In this document: in pieces, positions 22,001 through 35,920 of the stretch
Layout: every line of letters starts with the position of its first letter
Numbering within the stretch: the first letter of the stretch is position 1
DNA from: Portunus trituberculatus
Lineage: Eukaryota; Arthropoda; Malacostraca; Decapoda; Portunidae
Assembly (NCBI RefSeq): GCF_017591435.1
Contig: NC_059299.1
Location: 1,088,501 to 1,152,500, forward strand
Reading direction: 5' to 3'
Length of the DNA stretch: 64,000 nucleotides
Position numbers and translations under genes: made by a program
The notes under the pieces: generated by a model
Databases searched by the model: none
Seen by the model: the letters and a program-made list of their open reading frames with translations, nothing else
What the model was told of the DNA's origin: nothing

Positions 22001-23952
22001 TAATGCCACAATAGACTTTCAGATGGAAATAAAATAATTCAAAACAATAAAAAGTACCTATAATAATTTTTGTTTCTGAGTGGAGTTTTTCAGTAACCTC
22101 TATCTGTAAAGAATTCACTGTATTTATTTGAAGATCTGCTCGACCAAAACAAGCATAAGCAAAGTACATGATGAGTAATCTACAAGTACATCAGCTGTTG
22201 TGGATTGTGCTTGTATGAGTGTGTAGTTTGCACTATGTACTGTTGGAGGATAAGCAGGGTAAGTAGTATCATCCTGTCAACTATAAACTATAACATGTTT
22301 TGCCACTTTACCAAGTGGGCATCTGAGCCAGTGTATTTTTGTACGTACGTGTTCATTTGACCTAAGAAATTATCCACAATGCAGTTGTAAAGACCACGTC
22401 CACATATCAAGTGGTTAATATCCAGCAATAGAAATTTTCACATCCATTATCTAGTAGACAATACAATACATATATATCTCCATGTGTTAATATGAGCATT
22501 TAATTATATTTCCCTTTAAAATGATTCTGCAACGACCTTACTCTTACACACAATCACGAGGGATGAACAAATGTTGCTCTGAGTGACCTGATGACAAAGT
22601 GTAGTGCCTTCTTAAATGACCATTGTAAGAGGGTAAGAACCATTACCAAACATCTAAAATACTAAACTAAAAAAAAAAAAAAAATAATAATAATAAATAA
22701 ATAAAAAAAAAATAAAAAAAAAAACAATAATAATAAAAAAAAATGGATATGTGATGCTTGAGCACATACATGTATTAAGGACAAAATACATGCATGCAAT
22801 TTCATAAAATAACTCTTCCACAAAATATATGACAATATCTGCACATTACAAAAAAGTAAACCCTTCCTGCAACTCCAACTTGGTGGCAGGTGCAGGAAAA
22901 TAATATTCTAAGTGCTTAGTAACAACCGTGGTTTAAGTTGCATCATTGTTAGGTGCCCATTCCTTTAAAAAGCCTTGCCTCAATTCTTAAGGATTTTAAA
23001 AAACTAATGTGTAGCGACACATGTATTCTGCTCCTGTGAATGTCAGGCTTCAGCTGTAGGAGGTCTACTTGAGAGAACAGGATGGCATGGTAACGAACAC
23101 AGGTTTGCAGCGCTTACAATTGTACAGCTTCGACAAGAAAAGGAATCACTTTATCATATTATTTTCTATTACTTTCATCACTACACTGCCAACAGAGCTG
23201 CATTGTTTTTTTGTCTACAATAATATCTTGTAATGACATGAAAATACCAGTAACCCTATATTAAGGCAAAGACATACACTAACTTTAGTTACTTATTGAG
23301 ATCAGCTGCCATACTGCACTTGTCTGTTGTTTTGCCAGACAGGCTTATAATGTACTAGGTAGTTTTGAATCCATGAATGCATGATTTATATGCTCTGCTG
23401 CATCATCTACATTACCACAGAGGCCATCTACTTCAGATCAGTAATGCACTGCAATTCAAAACAAACAACAATCATTTCAATAACTAGAGCAAATTTTTTA
23501 CTATTTAAAATGTTGACACGACTAAATGATACCAAGCTACGACTCATCAACATATGCAAAGGAGATAAAAAGTTAGTTGAGAGGACTCGCATCCAAGATG
23601 CCATTCAGAGTGCCAAGCTCACCTGGACAAGCCTCCCAGGTGACTTGCAAGAGCACACTGCCTCACCACAACATTCACATTTGCTGAAGTGATACAATTC
23701 AATAAAAATAAAAATTTCACCTTTATCAATTTACAATTTACTGCAACTAATGTTTATAGAACAGGCTTTTTGATGGGGAAGTTTAAAATGAAGCCAACCT
23801 TAACACGATTCTGTGGCTGAAAATAATGTGTTTAGCTTTGGCCATGTCAACAACTTACACTTCTTACTTCACACAATTCATACTAAAATAGTACATGAAA
23901 TACATGTGATATCTCTTCTTATCACAATTATCAGTCTACCATGACTAATATA

Positions 23953-24246
<294 letters not shown>

Positions 24247-26200
24247 CTTTTGAAAATGTTACAGCACTTCATTACTCAGAATTGCAAACTCAATATATAC
24301 AATCTTTTTAATTTCATAAACTGGCAAATTTTTCTTCACCTGAAATTGAATCTAATTTCTATAAAACTACACAAGAAGAAATGCTGCTTCATTTAGTTAC
24401 TATTTTTCACTGAACCAAGGCTGAAGATTACATTGTATGCCTCCATTAATGGAGTTTGGCCTGTTTGATATCAGGGAAGCCATGAGCAAGCAGCCACCTG
24501 GAGGCACCTTACATACAGCCCAAGACCAGCAACACTTATCCCTTGGCAAACCTTGACAACCTTGGTCTGCTTGTCAAAACTATGTTACTGCATTGCTTCA
24601 GGGATAAGTGTAATCTCCTGTGGACCCTTTGATATGTAATATACTGACAAACAAACAATACAAGCCAAAACTACACAGTATTATTTCTCACATCACATAT
24701 GCCTCTGAATTTGGACCCTATATTCACGCAGCATTCAGGATGACCCAAAGTAAATGAAGAAACAAACATTACACAAACAGAACATCAGCTTCCATTTTTA
24801 TGTTAAAACCTAAGATTATTCACTTCCATATAACATGTCTTCTAAGTCCTATTATTACAATAGTATCTTTACGTTAACAGAAAGGTATGATTCTGGACTC
24901 AGTGTCAGCATCCACACCTACAATTACTGACTGCAGGGAGGCATCACATGTGATCATAAGGATTGCTCCCAGTCAGGTCTTAGTCACATGGTTTGTAATG
25001 CAGAGCTACAGTAAGTACTTGATGACAAAGTAATGTAATGTATAACTACTCATTTCAGCAACTGCTGCCTTGTGGAAGTTGGTAAAAGTGGCAATGAGTA
25101 AAAGAAACACAACAATCATACTAATTTCATATGCTAAACTAAATCTTTATTCAAATTAATATATTTTTCTTTTAAGATATAATCTCTGTATGTAGTCCAG
25201 TCACCACTTTCACACTTCACTAATGCTGCACAAATCAGTATAAAGATCAAGTCACAATCATGAGTATAGTTCAGCCAATGAAAGGCTTAGTCAGTATATG
25301 GATGCATAAGACCTTGATTCATCAATATATCCACTACGCTTCCCTCCTGCAGAACACAAATTTTCTGAGGTCATGCTTGCCTAACTACTTCTAAGTAGTA
25401 GTAGCCATGAAGTGCTTGAAATTTGCAAGTCACAACAAACTGAAATGGTGGATAGAGACAAGGAATGTTACGCTGCCAGACGTCATGTAACAATGGACAC
25501 AAAACATACTGACAGGACAGCATGAAGCAATTAGATCCAATGAACTTAGACACATTGGCAAAGAATTGACTGATTACCATCTTCACACTCTATTTCTCTC
25601 TACATCTGTTCCCCGTGGAATAGTCATGATGTATCTCCATTTATTAGTTCTTGCATTCCACTCATTCACACTTTTAAAATTCACTTTATTCATGCTAGGT
25701 AACATGGGTGCTCAATTCACCTACTGTTAAACATTGTACATCCTTTGTCATCTCAAGAACTTGTTCTTTCTACATGGCAAAAATATGATGCATCTCATCT
25801 CCAAACCTCTCTCTCAACATTTCAATCTTTCACCTTCTTGAGATACATCTTTTATACACACTTCCATTACACAGGATCGAACCTTGATGCTCTTTTCCCC
25901 ATTCACACTAAATCTACATTCATTCAGGCATCTGATCAATGGAACTAATGCCCTTTTAACAAGTTTAACTCCTGTTCTTCACTAATCCTAACTTCAGTGA
26001 TTTATCTTCCAAGCAACTTATTTTACTTTTTTTTTTCCCCATTGAATAAGAAAATTCTTAGGCACTACACAATTTGAAGAACCCTTGCCTGTGGTCAACT
26101 CTAGCTGCCACGTTCACTCTCACAGATCTGCTGGTGTCAAGATGAACGCTTGCTCTCTGTGTCATTATGTGCAGTTTTCCTCTCTACAGCTGGTAAAAAA

Positions 26201-26257
26201 AAAAAATAAATAAAAAATAAAATAATAATAATAATAATAAATAAATTAAAAAAAATA

Positions 26258-26288
<31 letters not shown>

Positions 26289-26440
26289 TAAATAAAAATC
26301 AATCAATCAACAAATAATAATAATAATAATAATAATAATAGTAATAATAATAATAAAATTAATTAATTAGATAAATTAATTAAATAAAAAATAAATAAAT
26401 AATAAAAAAAATTTAAAATAGATTAATATATAAAATAAAA
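26201..26440. repeat. AT-only low-complexity tract
   Basis: AATA, AAT and AAAT units with almost no C or G, about 240 bases. A decayed poly-A or microsatellite origin is likely. Confidence 0.85.
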
Positions 26441-28763
26441 TTTTCAGAGAATCACTGTTATCTAATTCTGAACCTGTGGACAGCAAATGTGAAACTTGCA
26501 AAACTGGTGATCGGACTGGATAACAACACAAAAAATAACAAAAAAATATATGGAACGGATAAACAATTTAACTTTAACAATATAGATTTCAAACATCATT
26601 AACTAAACAAACTACCAGCTGGAAACAGCAGTTTCTGACCTACTGAAGCAATGATGGCCAAAAATGGAACAAAAATACAGAACAGAATGACAACAGCAAC
26701 AGTAGTTTGTGTCAGGCACTGGACACACACACACAACACAACTAAATCTAAAATTAAACCTTGCAAAAGCTGAGGCAATTCTTGAGTCAATGGCATAAGA
26801 TCCTCTTTTTTTTTTTTTTTTTTTGTTCAGTAAAAAAATGAGCATCTGGCCAAATAATACACACACAAAAAAAAGCTGGTTTGAAAACACACATAAAAGA
26901 TGAATTTGCACTTTCAAGGATGCATTCATAGTAAAAGAGAGAAAGGTGAATACTTGTTGCTAGCGATGCAGTGTACAGCTGAGCCCCAGTTAGCCCGGCA
27001 CGGCACAAACATATGCTCCCTTCCAAGTTACGATTCAGTATATGAGATAAACTAAGGAAGATGATAGTATGTACTCTAGTACCTATCGCTATATCACTGA
27101 ATATCAATAAAACTAAGCTAGCATCAGGAAACCCGAGCTAGGCAAATAGTGCACACTATGCCATCATTAGACTTATTTGCACTTTTTTACATACAACTTA
27201 CGTCCATAAACTGTTAATCTCCTGCAATGTATCTTTATGCAATTTCATATAATCGTCAAAAGTTTATATTAAGCAGTTATCACATTTTCTACAAAGGATG
27301 TAAAGTTGAAGCTAATTCCCAATTTTGCCATGAATTTGAAAATGAAGAATAACATCATTAAAAGAAAAAACTGATAAGCAAAATAAAGTTGGCACCATAC
27401 TAAGTGATTGTAAGGCAGAGGGAGGAAATCTACTGAACACTATAGCAGCCTTTTGTCAAATAATCTACAAAAAACTTAACAATATTCTTTAGCATCACTG
27501 ACTTAACAAAAGAGGAGCACCATATCAAAGTAAAATATAAATATGACTGGGTACTAAGTGACTTAGAAAATATTATGGCCTCATACAACACTTGCATCAG
27601 GTAATATGAGCTCTCAAGCATCTGGACCCTGTTTTATAGAAGACATGGCGGGGGCAATCGCAGACATCCTCAGTTGTGCATCCCCTCTCTCCAAGTGTTC
27701 CAGTATCTAAGTATTGTAGCAGACTAATTAACCTTCACAACGGCTGATGGCACCTGCTGCCTGCTGCAATGGTAACATGTGCATCACATCACAGCTCACC
27801 TGTGTGAACCTTGGACTCTGATCGGCTAATAAAAACACTTTGATCTGTGTGTAGATGCCCCAATATTACAGCACTGGAATTCAAAACTACTGCAAGCAAC
27901 TTTTAGACAAAGCTTTTTTAAGCTGCAGTACATGACTCATGTTGTAGTTTTGCTGTTACACTTTTCTAAGAGATAAATTATTGTGTTGATAACATTCACT
28001 GCATGACAGTAAGGAAAGTGCCCAGAACAAGAAGTAGTACAGTAATCAATACTGGAATGCACAGATGGAGGTGTAAGGAATATTAATGTCCTGAAACATT
28101 TTACAAAGGCAGAAAAATATATCTAATGGTAACTATATTCATTGTAAAGCCCTGAAGGATGACTGTAATCTATATCACATGACCAAATGCATTTATATAA
28201 TTAGTATTGACATTTTCAGCTGCTTACACTCTCACTGCCTGTTCTCTGTTAGGCTCTGGTAGTAGCAACTCTTTGACTTCCATTAGCACCATCCAGAAAA
28301 ATACTAAGCCTCTGCTAAACTGAAGACTCACTGGCCTTATCACAAAATTGTCTTTGGCCTCTTGAATACTCATAGTTCTACTTCAACTTATCACAAGTTA
28401 CGAGTCATTTTAAGAAATGCTGAACACTTTCTTAAAACATCTAGGGAGCAACATCAACGAGAAAAGGAATATTTCCAATACTAAAAATAAATTCCCGTAA
28501 AACAGCATGATGTAAAAGGCTCATTGTTCTCCGTAACTATCAACTGATGCTTCACCAATCTTTGCCATGAAATTTTCTATCATGGAATTTCAGCTACCAA
28601 CAGAGTTCAAACAATAGGCCACAATATAAATACTTTCACATCTGTAAACAATTATTGACTAACTCACAAACAGCAGCCTCCACATTCACCTTCCAGTCAC
28701 TACCGGTCCCTAATTGCTGCCCAAGCTGGATATATACCTTATTGCACCACATAATTTTTGTAC

Positions 28764-31700
28764 TCAAGACCTGGCAGCCTTTGGTAAATTGCACATTTCT
28801 TCAATGTTTGCCTCTTTACACTCAGAACCGTGATGCCCAACCTTCCCACAGTTGTAACATGATTTCTTGGCACCAGCGGACGGATTGGGGTTGTGGGGCA
28901 GGTTGGGGGGGTAATGAGTGTAGGGCATGCCGGCTGCCAGTCCCAGCCCCGGCGCGGGCCCTCCAATGCCAGCTGGTGTGCCACAGGCAGGGCTCGGCCC
29001 ACCCCCACTCTGAGTGGTACCCCCCAAAATGGAATACTGGCCACCACTGTAAACAAATTCTGGATTTATGCCACTACCCATATTTGGGATTGCAAAACTG
29101 GGAGGCATGGGGGATGAGACAAAGCTGTTAGCAAGAGAACTATGAGTTGGCATGAATCCTGGAAAGTGGGGAAACACTTGAACCATTTGGTAACCTGGTG
29201 CATTGTACTGTACACTGCTATGTGGAGCCCCTGTACAAGAGTTACCAGGCGGTACCTGGACAGTGGGAGCCGAGGCCACACTGGGGACGGGCGTGTGGGT
29301 CACCGGAGGCTGGGGACCATCTGAATGGGAAGCAGTAGTGTGGGGAGAACCACCGTTACGCCCATGGTTGTTCCCAGCCAAGGAGGTGGGGACTGTAATG
29401 CCTTCCGGGGAGCGCACACAGCAGTGTGGGTCAGGCGGTACCAGCGGCAATGCTCCCGGGGCTGGTGGCGTAGTTTCTCGACTTGATTTGTCATTATTCA
29501 CTGGTAAAGGATTCCTGTGGGGCATCACTGGTCCTTGGTTAGGCAGTGGAGGCCCTGGGTACCTCATTGCCCCACTATGGTGGAAGCCTAGGTAGCCCAG
29601 CTGTGGGTATGGGATGCCTCGATGCCGGGTGAGATTGGCTTGTGGGGGCAGCAGGACTGGGTGAGGAGGGTGGTGGAAGGGAGGTGGTGTGCCTCCCTCA
29701 CTTGCTCCAGATCCCAGTAACCCTAATGGCTCTCCAGTTTCACACACCTCTGCTGCATCACCATGAGCTTTGCCTGAAATCAAAACCTTCATCAGAATGT
29801 GTTTCCCAAAAGGATCTTTATCACAGAAGGGCAAAGTAATACCCAAAGACATGATAAGTGCAGTGAGTGACCACAACAATTATTCTTGGTGAGTAATTGG
29901 ACATAACTGCAACGGTAACTGCTTGGTGTGTAATAATACTAATAAACAATAGTGATGCTTGCTACTCCTTATGATCTTGTTTGATTTCTATTAAAACTGG
30001 AATTAAGTAAAAGTCCTAACTCACCTCTTTTATCTGGAAGGTTGTCTCTAGTGTGGTCCGGGCTGGGGGTCTGAGGTGGGGACGAGTATTGGGAGGAGGA
30101 TGGAGACGAATCAGAGGACTGAGAGGAAACTTTGATTTGACTCTGTCCTCTTAGATTTCCTTTGTTCATTCGGGTGCTGCTGCTACTGCTGCTACTGCTG
30201 CTGCTGCTGCTGCTACCTCCCCTGCTGCCCATGACGGAGGACACTGGAGCGCCGTGGTGCGGTGGAACAGCCTTGAGGTGTGGCATGGATCCCATCTGTG
30301 GCATGTGGGAGAAGTAGTAGGACCTGTGTGGCTGCTGGACACCGTACGGTCCTGGAGGGACATAAGAGTGGCTGCCCCCCGGACCTCCCAGGACTGGATA
30401 CAGGTAAGCTGGGTAGGGGCTGCCAGGGGGGACCATGGGCATCAGTCCTCCATTACTAGGCGGGGGAACACCAATGCCACTGGAAGAAGTGTACACTGGC
30501 ATGTTTCCAGCAGAAGTGTACACTGGCACTGCCACGCTGCCTCCTGCTGAGGAGTGAGGAGGGGGAGCTGTGTAGCCTGCTATATTCAGGGATGAACCTG
30601 CAGCATTCATAGTGCTGTTAACACTGGGCAAGTTCTTTCCACCAGGTCCACTGTTGTTGTAGTAGACCTGCAAAGTGAGAACACAGTGATGACATTCACA
30701 CCAGAGATACTACTCGGCTTTCCATAAGAGATAACACATCATGAGCAAAAGTAATACTAAGAAATTTCAAAATTCAAAGAGGCATGCACATTCTCACCTG
30801 CTGGCTTCCATTATTGACAAGGCCAGAGCTGGTGCTGGGGGTGGATGGCTCCTGTGAAGGGGTGCGTGGAGGGACACACAGTGAAGGTGGCGACGTTCTG
30901 TGTTGGTTTGGAGGAGGCTGTGAAGTTACTGGAAGCTGCGGGAGACCAGTTGGAGGTGGGGTAGTCTTAAGGGGGATGGGAGGAGGAGGAGTTATGTAAT
31001 GTGGAGCAGTGTGTGAGGGTATATAATGAAAAATGGAAGCAGGCGGGGTGAGGACACTGGGACGTGTTTGAGAAGCAACTGAAATAGGAGGAGGATGTGT
31101 GGCATGATTGGTCACAGTGGTGGTGGATGTTGTAGACTCAACACTTACTGAAGAAACACTTGGTGGTGGCTGTGATGAAATGATTGGACCTTTCTGATTA
31201 GAGGAAATAGTGACAGAATGGCATTGAGTCATGTGCATTGTCGAGGCAGTATTGGTAGAGACTAAGGAAGTATTTACCCCACTGTTTGGAGTAATTGCAG
31301 TGCTATTGGTTATTGTAGGAGTTGTAGTGGAGTTGACAGAAGCTGGAATAGTGTTAAGAGTTGACACAGGGAGAGTAGAGGGAGTGATGATGGTGGTGAA
31401 TGTAGTGGTGGTGACTGGAGCATTGTTAGGAAGAGTAATAGCACTTGGCGCTGCACTGGATATGGAACCTTGCAGTGAGGCTGAAGATATACAGGCTGAA
31501 TTATTAGAACCAGACAAATGCCAACTGGCAGACTCCTTACAGTATGTCGAGGTGTTACCAACAGAATTTTTTGCTTTTTGTGAAGAATTTTGAGATGCTT
31601 CGGAAATAATGGTTCCTCCAGGCTTGCCTTGGTTTGTTGTACTGTGTTGACTCTGTGAGCAACTTTGAGGAGTATTGAGAGAGTGAGCAGTACTAGAGAC

Positions 31701-34128
31701 AACAGGGTGGCTGTTTGAGGGGACGTGGGATGGGCTGAATGATCCGTGGGGTGAAGTGCACTGGTGAGGCACAATGACTGAGTGGTTTGTGAAGCCATTG
31801 GGAACATGGTTGGAAGAGCTCTCTATGGTGGTCAAGACTCGCCGCAGTTTGGTGAGAGCCCCCTTGGTCAGCCCCAGATCAAGGATTTCCCGATCACTCA
31901 TCCTTTTTAGCTGAAATGGAGATGTACATGTTTACTCATCTTGTTATGCACACATTTGAATATTTGTTTCATACAAAATGCAGACTTTGTCTACATTAAA
32001 GATATGTCATTGCAGTTCATTCAAGAACATCAACCTGTATAAAAGTGAAATTACATACAAATATAACATTTAAAGAAATCATTTACAATGATCATTAATG
32101 TAATATATATGAAGACATTTTTAAGTTTGTAATGTTAACACTTCCACACTCACCTTGTCAACAGGGTGATTTGCTAATTGATGAGCATACTTGCTTAATC
32201 TCTCATGCTTTATGTAGTCTTGATTTAAGCAGTTATTATTATTAACAGGACATTTTTCCAGAGCAAATGAGTTTATGGAATTGGAACCAACAATGGACGA
32301 CAGTGGTCGGACACTTGAGTTAGTGCTAATGGTGTGGGCGTTCTTATCTTGATTCCCTCCCTGGACAATGACAGGCGGTGATGTGTTTCTGGCGGCGGCA
32401 GTAGTGGTGGTGGTGGTGGTGGCAGTGGCAGTGGCAGTAGCAGCCAGAGTGGTGATGGTGCTACTGGTGGTGCTGGTAGTAATTGTGGTCCCAGTAGCAA
32501 CAGGAGTGGCTACTGTGGTTGCGAGGGTGATGGTAGTTACAGTGGTAGAAGTAGTGGTAGTAGTGATTGTATTGGTAGCTGTGGTAGCAACAGTACTACA
32601 AGGATGGTTACTGGTAGTAGTGATCTTGCTCATGGGAGAATTAGCTGCCGAAGAAGTCCTGCAAGTCATGGTGGCGTTTGATGACAGACAAGGACTTTGA
32701 CTGTTTTGTCTAATGGCATTTTTGTTGCTGGAGACTACAGGAGCTGCACAACTGGGTGAGGTGGAGGTAGGCAATGTAGTGGTGGTGGTGGGATGACTTC
32801 CTGACCACCGTGAGACATTCTTTGCATGGTTGCCAGCATTGGATGGGTTGTGAGCTGTTCCACGCATGGAGGTAGGGCTGTTCTGCGGAGTCAGGGTTCC
32901 CAAGGCAGTTTCACTGTCCCCTGATGAACCTGTGGGTAACCGGGATCGAGAAGCTGAGCGGTCTGATTGTCTCTGGGATCTGACACCGGACGAAGGTGGC
33001 TTTCCTCTGTGACCTGACCCAGCGTGTGTGCCTCCGTGGGTCACAGTGCTCTGGGCAATACCAACAGGGGACTTGTGACCTGACCGGGGACTTGAGTTGG
33101 TGGCCAGCCCTGCGTTGGTCGTGGGTCCCGCGGTTGAAGCAGTCACAGTTGGGGGAAAGCTTGCCGCTGTTGTTGTTGTTGTGGTGGTAGTGGTGGTGGT
33201 TGGGCGGGACATAGGCGAGGATGCACGACTAGGACTGAGTGACTGAAGGGGAGAGACGTAAGGAGAAGACTGTGGGGAGCTGAGGGGAGAGCTGGATGTG
33301 GGAGGTCCATTTTGAACTACTCCATGGTGGGGCCCTTCCTCACTGCTGGACCCTTCACTGTTGGAGCCTTTCCCATCTTGAGTGCACCCGGCTACATTCC
33401 CAACTACTGGTGGGTATTGGTAGTAGTGGATATTACCATGGCTGTATGGGTAGCTTGGAGTCAGAGCAACTGCAACATAAATACCATTATGTCACTAGCA
33501 GGAGCATGTCATGTTTTTATACCTACAGTACACAAGTCCTGGAGTGTTAACTATATCAAAATCCATGCTGAAATGAAAAAGAAAAAGTCATTTATCCATT
33601 CTCCCACACATACGTTTGCCAGTTGTCAGGGAGTACGGCAAGGAAGATGAGAGGAATTGGTTAAGCATGGTGGTCCTGTCACTGGTAAGCACATTATCTT
33701 CCTGTCTGTCATGGAGTACTTACCTAATCTCTGCTGTTCAAATATTGAGTTATAGATAATTCTAGTTGACACAGTGACTCCATCATTGTACAGCTCACTG
33801 GACTCACCACTGCCACTGCTGCAAGCATCCTGTAACAAGAATCATGTGTTAAAACTACTGATGATTGCATGAGAGTTCCTGCCAAGACCACAACTCTAAT
33901 TCTATGATACAATTGCTGTTCATGACACAATTCCTCCATGCATTCATAATCTATACAATGGTGGGAATTTAACACCAATGAGCCTCTCCTGAGTTCAAGT
34001 TTATCATAAAGCTCCACCTGGTAATAGCCCTTATCTTATCAGAATGAAGTGACTTATGAGTCTTTTATAGATTGTATCAGCATGATGGTAACCTTAACTA
34101 GTCTCTGATGTGATGCTATCTGGGAACT

Positions 34129-34208
<80 letters not shown>

Positions 34209-34480
34209 TTCCTTGTTCAATGACTCCTTGTAACTAATAATAGGACTCGAACTGACTAACTGAATTTCTTATGAGTAAATCCTAGCATAGTACTCATTTT
34301 ATTTTGCAAACTACTCTTCAGCACAAGCTAACATACGAGTAACATCTTCAATACTTAGCATGAATTACAAAGAAATGAAGAATGTAGCCCCTGAAGGCAT
34401 ACTCAAGTAGCACAGAAACTTATCTCCCTCATCCCTTCCAAGGCTAACTATTGATTAAGTGAGTAGTAGTCACAATACAC

Positions 34481-34576
<96 letters not shown>

Positions 34577-34695
34577 TTATGAATGTTTCAAAGAGGTGCT
34601 GTAGAGAGCTTAATGTAAATGTGACCACAAAGAAAGAAAGTATTTGCTGTAATCATACAAAAGGATGAGTCTGTGAAAGGGCATGGAGGAAAAAA

Positions 34696-34781
<86 letters not shown>

Positions 34782-35074
34782 AAGTAGATGAAATCACAGG
34801 TCAAGAGTAGTGAGTGAAAAACAAGACAATAATAGGGAGATAAGAGAGTATGCTATCCAAACTTCTGTCAGGTGATAGTTACATAAGTGTGTGACATGTG
34901 TAGATTAAAAAAAGGTTGTTAACTATGTTCAAAAACTTTAGGAAATACTAACAGGATCACTCAAAAGAAGCCTGGAGTACTGCACTATCTGACACATCAC
35001 ATCAGAGGGATAACAAGCTGATCATGATCAAAGCACACATGAGCAAATGGATCTCCTTTAAACCATTTCATAAA

Positions 35075-35109
<35 letters not shown>

Positions 35110-35795
35110 ATTCACTAAGTAAATAGATCAGCAGACAGATGGAAAAAGTTAGATCATGCACGACTTAAATGGTTACCCAGTATGAAAGCTATGGATGAAT
35201 AGGTTGGACTACTATAAACAAAAGGTACTGCAGAACTGACCTGACTCCCTGCACCTTCTGGTGACGTCTGAGAAGTGCCCAGCCCAGCAACACCTGGGGA
35301 AGAATGGGAAGGGTGAAAACACAAGCAACTTCCACCTCACACTACTACTTGACATCAAACCCTGTCATCACCTCATGTTCTGACAAGACTGAGGTACTGT
35401 GGGTGACTGTCACCACCTTAAGTTCTTACAAGACTGAGGTAGGTGATAAGCTTACTTTTCTGCAAGCCCTGTGTATGCTGGTGGTACTGCAGCTGTGAGC
35501 CAGGTGTTGGCAGCAGAGTGCAGCCCTCCAGCAGGGTGTCTCCCTCAGGCTCAGTGCCAATGCTGAGGCCACTGTCACACCCCTGCAGGATCACAAAGCA
35601 AATATATTCTAGATTGTAAAAAAAAAAAAAAAAAAAACACCCTACTCAGGTTTGTGATAAATAGATGCTGTCAACTTATATATCATGTTATACATAAATT
35701 ATTTGCATATCTAAGTAAAAACATATAGGGCTATCAACTTTCACCATTCATTATTAATTATGACTTTTCATAATATTTTATACCTATTATTTCAT

Positions 35796-35835
<40 letters not shown>

Positions 35836-35843
35836 CATGTGGG

Positions 35844-35920
<77 letters not shown>

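Noticed and set aside
23381..23692. 103-codon plus-strand ORF
   Set aside because: The second half looks mildly protein-like, but there is no acceptor, partner exon or known domain.
29203..29595. Gly/Trp-rich plus-strand ORFs at 28.6-29.8 kb and Val-rich ORFs at 31.2-32.7 kb
   Set aside because: Antisense shadows of Pro/Thr-rich ZCCHC14-like exons 5, 6 and 8.
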